Translations under genes and position numbers: made by a program
In this document: piece after piece, positions 21,392 through 31,389 of the stretch
How the letters are laid out: each line of letters begins with the position of its first letter
How positions within the stretch are numbered: the stretch's first letter is position 1
Notes under the pieces: model-generated
What the model was told of the DNA's origin: nothing
Database searches by the model: none
Seen by the model: only the letters and a program-made list of their open reading frames with translations
Assembly: GCF_000340215.1 (NCBI RefSeq)
Contig: NW_006921533.1
Location: 2,150,172-2,214,171, forward strand
DNA length: 64,000 bases
Direction of reading: 5' to 3'
Source: Pseudocercospora fijiensis CIRAD86
Lineage: Eukaryota; Ascomycota; Dothideomycetes; Mycosphaerellales; Mycosphaerellaceae

Positions 21392-22044
21392 TCACTGGGT
21401 ATTCTTTCCTCTGCTCTTGATTGAAAGGATGTGAGCGCTGTCCACCTTTTCGACTTGCAAGTCCAGCAATATACAGGTTGCAGTCCAACGCATGATGACG
21501 AGTATGGACGCCTCAGCTACACCGGTCTGTACAACCCGATCACGTTCCGGCACAGCTGACGATTCCAACTCGCATGAGCCCGAGTCGAATTTTCCCCTTC
21601 CATCGTTGAGAACGTATAGTGCAAAAGCGGAGACTGGGGAATCAAGCACTTCTTGTTCGAGGCGATGGAAGGCCTTCTGACTTTCTTCCTACAGTAGTGG
21701 CATATGGATGCCGAAATAACCCAAGAGACAGTAAGCTTGATCTTCAACGAAACGTCGTGCCCAGCCTCTCGTGAGCCATCGGCAATTGTCCAAGACCCAT
21801 TTCCGGGTAGGCATAACAGATCTTGGCATTGTAGTACCAACGATACATCGAGTGGATTGCTCCCGACGTATTGGTATCCGTTATCGAGCGCCTGCTGACA
21901 CGCAAATTGCACTTTGCGAAAGCCATGCTTTTACTGCGCCGCCTTCAGATCATGAATATCTGCAAAGCTGATCTCATCTCTTTCGCAGGTGTGTGATAGT
22001 ATTGCTGCATGACGCGCATCAGCTGAAGGTCACTCGGTGGGCAT
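21392..22044 (-). pseudogene. Degraded HET (heterokaryon incompatibility) domain
   Basis: HET proteins trigger a cell-death response on non-self recognition in filamentous ascomycetes. Pieces of the domain appear in the correct order but in changing frames. ADARHAAILSHT is followed by DEISFADIHDLKAAQ, with the usual Trp after SHT replaced by Cys (about 21930-22020). HGFRKVQFACQQALDNGYQYV follows after an in-frame stop. The frame then jumps to AIHSMYRWYYNAKICYAY, and the stretch that normally holds the W-x-DTCCID motif is missing. After that come NCRWLTRGW and EDQAYCLLGYFGIHMPLL, with the expected Tyr-Gly after LL replaced by a stop at 21689-21691, then KAFHRLEQEVLDSPVSAF to a stop at 21392. 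A presumed start ATG at 22044 is followed by a stop after three codons. There is no RIP bias here, so decay was by ordinary indels and substitutions. Ankyrin repeats follow 47 bases downstream. Confidence 0.8.
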
Positions 22045-22729
22045 TTTTAAAGAGGCCGGCGAGGTGGAGTATTCGAGTGCAGATGGCGAAGGAGAAGGGT
22101 AGGGAGGGAGGCAGGAGGTAAAGCGCTTGGCATCTCCTAGAATAATCCTTGGCATGCATTAGGGAAGGACATCGGAAAGCAATAGTGATGAACGCCTCTG
22201 TTTTCATGGATACCAATACATATGATACAACCGATATTACTCCCTCTCAAACAATAATGAGCAGAAGAGTCCACGCTATGCTCCCCATCCTGCCACGCCC
22301 ATGCTTGGCGCAGGCCCATTCAGAAAAAGACATGTAAAGAAACAATGCTGATACACGCACATGGTATAGAACAAAATCAAGCAGTTGTAGCAATTCCAGT
22401 TGTGTCGGGAGCGAACGTCGTTCGCCCGTGAACGGAGAGTCCGGTTTCTCGCGGACCAGCCGTTTTTCGATGCCTGCTCGCAAGCCCTCTTCCGAGGGAC
22501 GTGCCAGGCTCAAGTCATTAAATAGTATTTGGGAGTACGGTCCAGAGTGTTCCGCCGCCGAAAAGATAAAAGCTGTAAAGAAAACGCACTGTTGCTGTAT
22601 CTGTTACAGGAAAGCTCCTTCTGACCTCAAAGAGATAGTAGTACAGACGAAGCCAGCAGCTCGCGCGTGTGCGTGTATGGTATCAATCTAGTATCGCAGC
22701 CCAATGGAATTCGTCGTTATCGTGGGGTA
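22045..22729. other. Intergenic between HET relic and transcription factor gene
   Basis: The 685 bases lie between the presumed start of the HET relic and the stop of the transcription factor gene, both on the minus strand. No coding signal stands out. An inverted repeat with arms GAACGTCGTTCGCCCGTG and AACGG is only suggestive (about 22410-22440). Confidence 0.35.
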
Positions 22730-25409
22730 TTAGTAGGCCGTGACTTCGGTCTGGTGTGGTGCAATGACAGCCGGTGGGCTGGTGCTGCCATTGTTCTGTT
22801 CAGCCGTCATGATGGCATCCTCATATCCGATGAGAGCCTGGCTGTGGAGTTTGAAGGACTCGCCCATGAGTTTCGTGATGCTAATGTTCCGTCAGATATG
22901 AGGCGTTCTCGAAAGTGTGCTGCAACTTACCCCCAGACGACTACCTCGTCAATCATGCTGCCCCAAAGTCTCGCGACAGTGGAACTCAGCTTCTGTCCGA
23001 AACCATCGATGGTATCATCATCGAACAATCCCCGCAATTTTTGGTACATTTCTTTCTCTTCTTCCGAGGCAGGTTCGTCTTCATGTTCCACGCGCCAAAG
23101 CCACAAGCTCAGGATGACGATGAGGTCAAGACCGCAGAGAGGATGCTCAATGCTCCAGTTGGTGGCCGAGGTGCGTGCAACCCATCTTATTCCTTGACGC
23201 GCGGCAACCTCAATGCAGTCAAAACAGCTTTGAATGACGTTGAGCATTTCCTGGCTTCTCTTGATGTTGTCGCGGGCATGTGTCATTGCTGCGGCGACTT
23301 CGTAAGAGTCGTGGTATCTCAATGCTTCTTGAACCGATTTCAGGTCAACAAGCAAGCGAGCACGAGTGTTCCTGTACATGGCATTTGCGTTGAAGATGAG
23401 AGGGTGACCCTTGTGTGGTGCGCTGAGCTGAACAACAACCGTCTCTGGCTCGCACAGCTCCAGTGATTTCTCCCATGTGTCCAGGGCCAAACGGAGCTTG
23501 TACTCGGTGACCACGTCTTGAAGGGCTTCTGGACTACGCTTGTGGTACCATACTTCTAGGAAGAGCGCATTGATCATCACACGAGTGGCGAAAGCGCTAT
23601 AGCGAGCGCTTTCACCTTGGAACAGTGCATCGTGTGCTTCTCGGAATGTGATGATGGTCGACGCTGTAAGGCTTTCTGTCCAGCTCTCATTGTCGGTCGG
23701 GTCCAGATTCCAAAGCGTTTCGGAAGACGGCAGTTCCAAAGTGTCAAACTCGTTGAAGTTGATGGCAGGAGTATGGTTGTACGTCAACGTGAGCAGACCG
23801 AAGAAGATGTAGACAGCGAAGTAGGTGCGCCTGCAGCCTTCATCCTCGATCCATTCCCCGTGAGTGGGCTGTCGACCTTCGCGGGCATCGGTGCGCAACT
23901 TAAGCTCATACCTGTTGCCGGCGACCATGTTCGCAAGGAGAGATTTGATCGAACATGCCCACTCGAGACCTTTCGGGTCGCCACTCCAGCTTGCGAAGCT
24001 CATATTCAGTAGAGATGCTTGCATCATCCAGAGCGGGCATTTGCGAGAGCTGAAGTTGTCTTTCTTCTGCAGGAATTGAGTGACGAGTACCTTTGACCCT
24101 ATGTGGAGCATGTAGGCCTGGTCTTGCTCAAAGGTGTACAAAGCGCCGATCGAAAGCACTGCCAGGAGGAGTGGCGCAGAGACCAAAGCAGGATCAAAGG
24201 AGGCCGGGTGGATGAAAGGTAGATGGTGATGGAAGAAGTTGAAGTATGTTGACAAGTAGCGATTGACCACGTTTGTTTGAGGGAGACGGAAAGTCTCAAC
24301 CAGCGCACCCTCGGTATCGCATCTGCGGATGTTCTCCATGATGCGGGTGACCTGGTCATCAGTGGTGACCTGCGGCGCCTTAGCCATGGTGCATTGCTGC
24401 GCTGGACCGGGAGATCGCTTGTAGTCGACGGGTGAGATTGGACCTATCAAGCCAGGGAAGGGTGACAAGGCGCCGGGTGTGTGAATGCCTTCCATGAGCG
24501 ATGACGCGCCGAAGGAAGGCAGACCATCTTGCTGACTCTGACCGCGTTCCATCAAGGGAGGAAGAGTGGTGCCGGAGGCAGTAAGCGCACTATTCGGATA
24601 CGACAGCAAATCGTGTTGGTCGGCGCCGCCAGAAGAGACAGATGGCGCTTTGGGAGGCTGCGAGAGTGCTGATGCCGACAATATTTGGTCCCAACCATGC
24701 ATCTGAGGAAGAGTGATAGAGCCAGGATATGTAGAGACACTCGTGTCCATGAGAGAAGGGCCGTGAGGCGTGATCAGTGGCTCGGTCTGGATGGTAGCGA
24801 TATCTTGGCCGGACATGGCGGCTTTTTGCTGAAAATTGTGCATCAGCATGGCAGCCTGCTGGATACCCAGCGGGTTGTCAGCGTCGGTGAACTGGTCGAA
24901 GGCAGCATCATCAAGTACGGGCAGTTTGGTATCGTTCGCATTAGCATTGCTGTTCTGCTGCGCGGCCGATTTGTTGCCGCCATTGCTACGACGCTTGGTC
25001 TCACTCTGGAGTGGCACGCCGCCGTCTTTTGCATGGACGGTACGGTCGTGGCGGAGGAGTAGGTCGCGCCGTACGAAGGTACTTCGGCACTTCTGACATT
25101 TAAACGGACGCTCCTTGGTATCTATATTCAGTGCCGGTCAGCTAAGTTCGTGCTGTTGACCCCGCCAGCCCACTTTGCGAACATCGCGCGTGTGCTTTGA
25201 GCTCTGTCGTGCCCCGCGCATCATCTCCATCAGAAAGTTGTGGACTTACGTGACCTCTCGTGTCGCGACCGATGCTCGGAGCGCGAGAAGGCGCGATTGC
25301 AGAACTGGCACTTGTATCTCTTCTCTTTCGCAGCCTTTTCCTGCGTGTCGCTTGCCTTGCGAGTGGGCGAGACGGCAGTGGTCGGCGCGGCGCCGGCTAC
25401 AGTCGACAT
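22730..25409 (-). CDS. C2H2 zinc finger / fungal-specific transcription factor, three exons
   Basis: Sequence-specific nuclear regulator. Exon 1 is 25409-25250 (starts MSTVAGAAPTTAVSP), intron 1 is 25249-25122 (128 bases), exon 2 is 25121-22931, intron 2 is 22930-22881 (50 bases, GTAAGT, branch CTGAC, CATTAG) and exon 3 is 22880-22730, for 833 residues. Intron 1 interrupts the last His codon of finger 1. Finger 1 has C34, C37, H50 and H54 (YKCQFCNRAFSRSEHRSRH). Finger 2 has C62, C65, H78 and H83 (FKCQKCRSTFVRRDLLLRH), joined by the linker HTKERPF. A Gln/Ser/Pro-rich region of about 200 residues precedes a fungal_trans (PF04082-like) domain from about residue 280 (VVNRYLSTYFNFFHHHLPFI, then CRRTYFAVYIFFGLLTL). 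Exon 3 adds 49 residues that end QTEVTAY. Target genes cannot be inferred. Confidence 0.92.
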
Positions 25410-25900
25410 GTCGCTGTCTGCGTTGGGCGTGGTGGCGGTGGTGTTGAAAGCGCCGTCGCAGGCAGCGATCCGAATGCGTTAATGCTCGATGGGGGTTTGT
25501 TGTTGAAGGGATGCAAATGTCGACTCGATCATTTGGGGCGATCTGGAGGCAGCGACGACCCTCGGACTGGAGCCAACCGCGTGCGCTGATTCTGGTTCTG
25601 GACTCGGCGTCGATGACTCTGGGCGTGTGTTGCGCGTCTGTGTGGACGACGAGCAGACGCGACGCTGATGCGAGCACTTTCGTGATGGATGCGGATGCAG
25701 AGCGAAAGAGGCGGGGTCTCAGGTGGATGTTTCCCAGGCCAGGAAAGGAGCAGAGGCTGGCCGAGCCTGGCTCTGCGCTTTGGCGGCCACCTAGCAAAGC
25801 GTCTAACTAAGTGTGGCTACCCTGAATTTTGTTAACGGATTTGCCGAGTGGGCTGCGGCTGTGGCTGCACGCTAGGCTAGGCTAGACACGCTGCACTATC
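25410..25900. promoter_or_regulatory. 5' leader and promoter region of the transcription factor gene; end of gene island
   Basis: An in-frame TAA lies 69 bases upstream of the ATG, supporting the start at 25409. Frames in this GC-rich stretch look like shadows. Normal composition ends at about 25880-25910, where RIP-altered DNA begins (the last CA-rich word is near GACACGCTGCACTATC). Confidence 0.5.
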
Positions 25901-26532
25901 TGGGGTTTCTCTAGTTACTTTATCCCGCTAATTGCGGAGATTTAGTCTAGACGTAAAATCGGCTTCTCTTAGTAGGCTATACGTAAATCTCGATATAGTA
26001 GTAGGTTCTAGTCCTATATAGATATCTAGCTATATATAGTATTAGGCCGCGAGTTTAAATACTATACTAGCGAGGTTATCCGAGTATATAGTAGCTATAG
26101 ACCTTATTGCTACCGTTTGTTATATAATCCCTTAGTAGGTAGGCGCGTCTATCTATATTCTAGCGCGTATTCTATCTTTTTATAATATAGTATTCGCTAC
26201 TATATACTATTAGTATTAATATAGTAGCTTAGAAGGAAAGAAGAAAGAAACGCGTACGTACTAAGCGGTTAACCGAGACTAAGAGGCTTAAAAAGATAGT
26301 AGAAAGGGTTATATTAAAGGTTTAGGAATAGAGGTTATAAGATAGGTACTTTAGTCTAAAAGAACTATATAGGAGCGAGGCTACTAAAGGCGTATATTCG
26401 CGTATTTACTAGCAATTAGGGGGTTATAGTTTATATCTATCTCCGTTTTAGCCCCTTTCTAGTTTAACGTAAGTAGAGGTAGATATAATATATACCTTCT
26501 ATAATCTAACTTTTAACTAAATAGTACCTACT
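25901..26532. other. RIP-altered DNA, unidentified
   Basis: TpA-rich, nearly free of CpA and TpG. A plus-strand frame from about 26236 (KKRVRTKRLTETKRLKKIV) continues for about 60 codons with TAG at places where Gln is plausible, so this may be part of a decayed protein gene. I cannot name it. Confidence 0.4.
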
Positions 26533-26905
26533 TATTATAATATAGTAAGATTATATATACGATAGTAGGTAGTAGTTGCTATAGACCGCTACGGTCGCTA
26601 TTGCCCCTAAGGGTAAATTATAAATATATTATATAAATAGCCCGCCTCGCGGCTCGATAGATAATATATTAACTCTATATAGTATAATCGTTATAATACT
26701 TTTATATCGTAACCATATACCTAGGTCCTAGTAACTTAGTAGCTTCGCTTAATAGTTAGTTAGCTTCTATACTAACTACCTAACCTCTACTTAAATCGAC
26801 CCTAGTCGTTATAATTATAATAAGAATCGGCGCGATTAGCTATAAGTCCTACTAATCTTCCGCTAACCGCTACGATCTAACTACCTCTATTTAGGCGCTT
26901 CGTAG
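26533..26905 (+). mobile_element. LTR plus leader relic, same family as the element at 40872-54059
   Basis: 26533-26733 aligns with the 188-bp LTR of the large element: the words ATACGATAG, GACCGCTACGGTCGCTATTG, CCGCCTCGCGGC and the end CCTAGTA are shared or differ by transitions. The following leader begins ACTTAGTAGCTTCGCTTAA as at 41060 and remains alignable to about 26905. The copy is more diverged than the two LTRs at 40872 and 53872. No gag of this family follows, because helicase-type sequence begins instead, so it is truncated. Confidence 0.75.
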
Positions 26906-26974
26906 TTAAATTCGTATATGTGCTACTCGTAACTTCCATTTCTATACTATACTATATTAGGTTTAGCGCTATTC

Positions 26975-29900
26975 GAGATCTCATTCTAGCGAAGCGCCTA
27001 AAGCTAAACCGTTGCTAGCGGATACAGGTTGCGTTACTACTACTATATTTTATATCGAATAGGCTATATAGCTTAATAACTATTAGTCGCAGTATAGCAC
27101 TTTATAGAGACGGGACCTAGATAATTTAGCGATTAAGAATATCCGCTATTTTAATAAGCTAGTCGCTTTAGAAATGCTAAAGTTATTATCGATAAACGTG
27201 AATTGCTACTCTCGACTAACTCGTTTACCTACCCCTATATGCTTTACGAGCAAATAAACGACGCCCTTCTACGTTAATAAAGTATAGAGGGTCTACCTTT
27301 CTAGTACCCTCTACAACCTCCGCGTATCTATTTACTATGTAATTTAGTCGCATACTCGCCTCGACTTAGTAGGGCAAACTAACCCTTTAGCCTCTAACAT
27401 CTTTAACCTATATCCTAATCTCGACAAACCTAATACGTAGTTACAAACTTTAAGTATTCTATAAGCTCCGCCGCCTATTAAAGTGCGCTAAATCGATAGT
27501 CTAATTTAGACCTTACCGCCGCCGGAGAAAGCTATCTAAACTATTCGAGGCCGCTAATTAACAAGTTCGACTCGAGGTCTATCTAGTATCTAGCATCTAG
27601 CATCTAGCATCTAGTATCTAGCATCTAGTATCTAGCATCTAGTATCTAGTATCTAGTATCTAGTATCTAGCATCTAGCATCTAGTATCTAGTATAGCTAG
27701 CGATAAAGCCCGCCGTAAGCAGCGCCTAGCCGAGAAGGCCGCGCGCTAGAAGAAGCAGTAACTCGAGCGTTAAGAACTATATTAAGTACTACTACTAGGT
27801 CGCTCCGCTATTATACGCGTATATCTAGACTTCGGTATCCCTCCGATAAAGCTGCCTTAACTGAAGTCGGAATAGGCGCGGCACTTTAAGCGGCGTATCG
27901 AGAAGATTACAGATCTAGAGACATCCCTCGCGCGTATTTAAGAGTTAGTATAGCAAGTAGGCTAATTTAAAGAGACTGTTTAGTACTAGGCGGAAATTAT
28001 CGAGAAGGGCTTAACGAAACTCCTCGACTTCAAGCACCCTAGTTTAGTATTCGTTCCTATACTAGCGTAGAAGATAGTAATATACGCACTTATCTATAGC
28101 TAGAATAATGTCCTGTTTATTGCTCGTATAGGCGAGGGAAAGAGTCTACTATTCTAGGGCTTTATAATGCTAACTAGTATAATTACTATCTAAGTAGTGC
28201 TATTAAACCGCTTAGGCGCCGAACAAGTAGCAGCAATCGAGCGTATAGCTAGTAATACTAGTAGTCTAGTCTACTTAGTATATATCTCTACTAAAACTAA
28301 GAAGATCGACCTAGGTATATTTAAGAACATCCTTAATAGCAAGCTCTAGTATATTCTGCTTAGCCTAGAACAGGTAGCATTACCGCAATTTCTCTCGCTA
28401 CTAAACGACGGGCGTATACGAGAGAAGGTCGGCCTAGTTGTTATCGATAAGGTATATCTAATCTATAACTAGGGTAAGCCTTCTAGCTTCTGCGATAAAT
28501 ACTCGTAGGTCGGTCAATTGCGCGATCGCTTACGTATCGATACTAGCACTCTATTAACCTCGGCTACTATAGATAAAGAGTATACTAAGTATGCGATAAA
28601 GTATGCCGGTATACGTAAGGAAGGCCCTAACCCGTATAAGACTAAGATTATCCGTAGCAGCATCGATCGCCTAGAAATTATATATATTATTAAGTTTATC
28701 CTAAGGGAGTATCTAACCGACTACGATATGTTGTATATAGTAATCGACAATGCCGTATCCTATCTACTAATTCCTAATAGAGAAGAGAAGGAGATTACGA
28801 AGGGATTAGCAACACTATAGAATATGCGTAAGTCCTTAGTGTTTATCGATAGCTATAAGTATATCGCTAACTTTGTCGATATCGCCCGTAGCTAGTTGCT
28901 ATATCTAACTAAGAATAATCCGGATCTAACTAAGAGGTACTAATATAGCCTAGTAGGTCTAGGCGTTAATACTACCCGTACTATCTCCTTCTATACTACG
29001 AGGGTGCTAAAGCTAGACTAGGACGACCGATACGACGAGTATTACAAATTAGACTCCGCTATTCGTTATATAGCAGCGACTACTATAGTAAGTATTAGGT
29101 TAGACGTGCCTAATATCGCTAATATATACTAATAGAAGTTTAATATTACTCGTAATCCTAGAGACCTTTAGTAACGACTTAGTCGTATTGCTCGGCGACT
29201 AGCTCTATTAAATATAGAGGGATTCTTCGATAAGCCGCACTTCTATCGACCTCGTGTATTCTTCTTCGTACTATACTATACCGGGGACTATATCAAGCGT
29301 ATACCGGAAGGTGCTAGCATGCTTTCTATCCTTCTACTATCGTAGTCGCAGTCGTAGTCGCGTAGTCGTAGTCGTAGTCGTAGCCGTAGTAGAGGTAGTC
29401 GCGGTAGAGGTACTCGTAGTAGAGGTAGAGGTATATATACTACCGGACCTAGCAGGTTGCGACAAGAGCTTCCTAGTAAGGATATTAGTAGTACGAGCGA
29501 CTAAGACGATATATATAGTAACGCTAATACCGATACTAGAGATAGTGCTTCTAGAGGCCGTAAGGGCAAATCTAAGGAGAGTAATATATAGAATAAATCT
29601 AAGCTAGAGAGCCGGAAGAACATTCTAAAGGTCTTCTTAGGTGCGCTAAACGATTACCTAAAGATACTAGGCCGCTACTTTCGAGTAGTAATAAATAAGC
29701 ACTATAGCGAACACTTAACCCAGTTTCCGTACCTACTAGGCTAAGCAGATAGAAGAGATTGCTACAACTTCTATAACACCGATCTAATAGCTAATCTACC
29801 TAAACTACTAGCTAAGCGCGTTAAGCTAGTTAACCTACTAGGTAAAGGCACAAGACCGAGCTTTAGGCTTAAGTATATTAAGGACTAGTGCTTAAAGAAG

Positions 29901-30830
29901 ATTAATACCCTATACCTGCGTAAGAACCGCCTATTTCGCATACTAGCTAGTATATATATAAAGGATAGACTAATATAGTCTATATCGGAGGTCTTCCTTC
30001 TCGCTCGGTTAATAGATATATAGGAGGATGTAAATCTTAGCAAAGATCGGTTGCTATAGGTCGCACTAGAATTAAATAGATAGTAGTATAAGGATACGGA
30101 TCTCGACGAGCTGCTTGCTGTTATTATTAGCATTGCTAAAGCTGTATACGCTAACTAGGATGCCTATAAGGTAGAACAGAAGGCAAAGCAGGATGCTATA
30201 GCGAAGGCTATCGCAGATACTACTAAATAGGCAGGAGAAGAATAGGGTCCTAAAGGTAGTTTAGCCGATCTACGTCTAGTAACCTATAGGACTCTATAGC
30301 AGATAGAGGCAGAGTAGCGCAACCTAAACTAGTTATTAAGGCGATCTGCCTTTGCGAATACTGTGCGCTAGTCCGGTATATAGGGCAGCCTAGCTTAGTA
30401 GGCTTAATAGACTTAGTAGGCTTAACAGGCTTAATAGGCTTAGTAGATACCTACTACGGCGGCGGTACCTTCTAACCCTCCTTCTAATAGTACTAATCCT
30501 GCTAGGCCTTCTACCGATATACTACTAGCTAGGAAGCGCTAACGCCGTAGTGCTTAGCTATTAGGCGCCCGTCGATCTGCCTCTGCCTCTGCTTCTACCC
30601 TTACCGAAGAGGAAGAAGAAGAAGAAGAAGAGATAACTATCGATAAAGCAACCGAGCGGTTAATACAAGCCTATGTTAGTCGTCGTAGTAGTCGTAACAT
30701 TCGCATTCCTACGGCTACTAAGGGTCTATATAGCGAGGGCGCTCGTACGAGAAGCCTAAGTATAGTAAGCAGTCGTAGCAGTAGAGTTAACGACAATATC
30801 CTATCCTAGTATCTGCCGAGTAGGTAGTAG
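26975..30830 (+). pseudogene. RIP-inactivated RecQ-like SF2 helicase
   Basis: One plus-strand frame can be followed for long stretches, with stops mainly TAG or TAA at plausible Gln and Trp positions. Helicase motifs are visible: Walker A GEGKS at 28131-28145, a DEVH-type box now reading IDKVYLIYN then stop then G at 28439-28474 (His to Tyr and Trp to stop, as RIP would do), motif III LTSATID at about 28551-28574, a KSLVFIDS motif IV near 28831, and motif V-like ATTIVSIRLDVPNI near 29079-29120. An Arg/Ser-rich stretch (about 29340-29430) and a long charged C-terminal part follow. RecQ-like helicases of this kind are often multicopy and subtelomeric in fungi (telomere-linked helicases). Whether this one is subtelomeric cannot be seen here. 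Confidence 0.75.
27579..27693. repeat. Heptamer tandem repeat TCTAGYA inside the helicase relic
   Basis: About 16 head-to-tail copies of TCTAGCA or TCTAGTA. The only variable base is the C/T before the final A, i.e. CpA versus TpA, with roughly half the copies in each state. The array therefore records partial RIP of a GCA context. Seven is not a multiple of three, so the array would shift the reading frame depending on copy number. Confidence 0.9.
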
Positions 30831-30833
30831 ATA

Positions 30834-31142
30834 GTTAAGTTGCTTCTACGAGAGAGCTAGTTAAGTTGCTTCTACGAGAGAGCTAATTAAGTTGCTTCTA
30901 CGAGAGAGCTAGTTAAGTTGCTTCTACGAGAGCCGGTATATAATATAGGATGCCTAGTTTAGCTGCTTCTACGAGAGCTAGCCTAGTTTAGCTGCTTCTA
31001 CGAGAGCTAGCCTAGTTTAGCTGCTTCTACGAGAGCTAGCCTAGTTTAGCTGCTTCTACGAGAGCTAGCCTAGTTTAGCTGCTTCTACGAGAGCCGGTGT
31101 ATAATGTAGGATGCCTAGTTAAGCTGCTTCTACGAGAGCTAG
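30834..31142. repeat. Minisatellite with 26- and 29-bp units (TGCTTCTACGAGAG core)
   Basis: Four copies of a 26-bp unit containing TTAAGTTGCTTCTACGAGAG are followed by five or six copies of a 29-bp unit containing TTTAGCTGCTTCTACGAGAG. Two copies of a spacer beginning CCGGTRTATAATRTAGGATG separate the blocks, so the array has a nested higher-order arrangement. Confidence 0.9.
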
Positions 31143-31182
31143 CGCTAGAATTAGCATTTAATAAGGTCCTTCCTTACTACCC

Positions 31183-31389
31183 TTCTATTATGTCCTTATA
31201 AGCTCGCTAAGCAGGCTCTTCTATCGTGTCCTTATAAGCTCGCTAAGCAGGCTCTTCTATCGTGTCCTTATAAGCTCGCTAAGCAGGCTCTTCTATCGTG
31301 TCCTTATAAGCTCGCTAAGTAGGCTCTTCTATCGTATCCTTATAAGCTTACTAAGCAGGCTCTTCTATCGTATCCTTATAGGCTTGCCC
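31183..31389 (+). repeat. 36-bp in-frame repeat encoding a 12-residue unit
   Basis: About 5.5 copies of a 36-base unit that translates on the plus strand as CPYKLAKQALLS without stops. The first codon is TGT in most copies and TAT in later ones (Cys to Tyr by TpG to TpA). A unit of twelve codons suggests a protein repeat, probably at the C-terminal end of the helicase-type gene or a separate small gene. Confidence 0.85.

Noticed and set aside
25246..25797. Minus-strand frame of 183 codons upstream of the transcription factor
   Set aside because: The zinc finger uses a different frame in the same DNA and this one is Arg/His-rich with no domain.
29254..29607. Plus-strand frame with a Val/Glu-rich middle
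   Set aside because: It is out of frame with the helicase relic; the Val-rich part is the frame-shifted reading of the Arg/Ser repeat.
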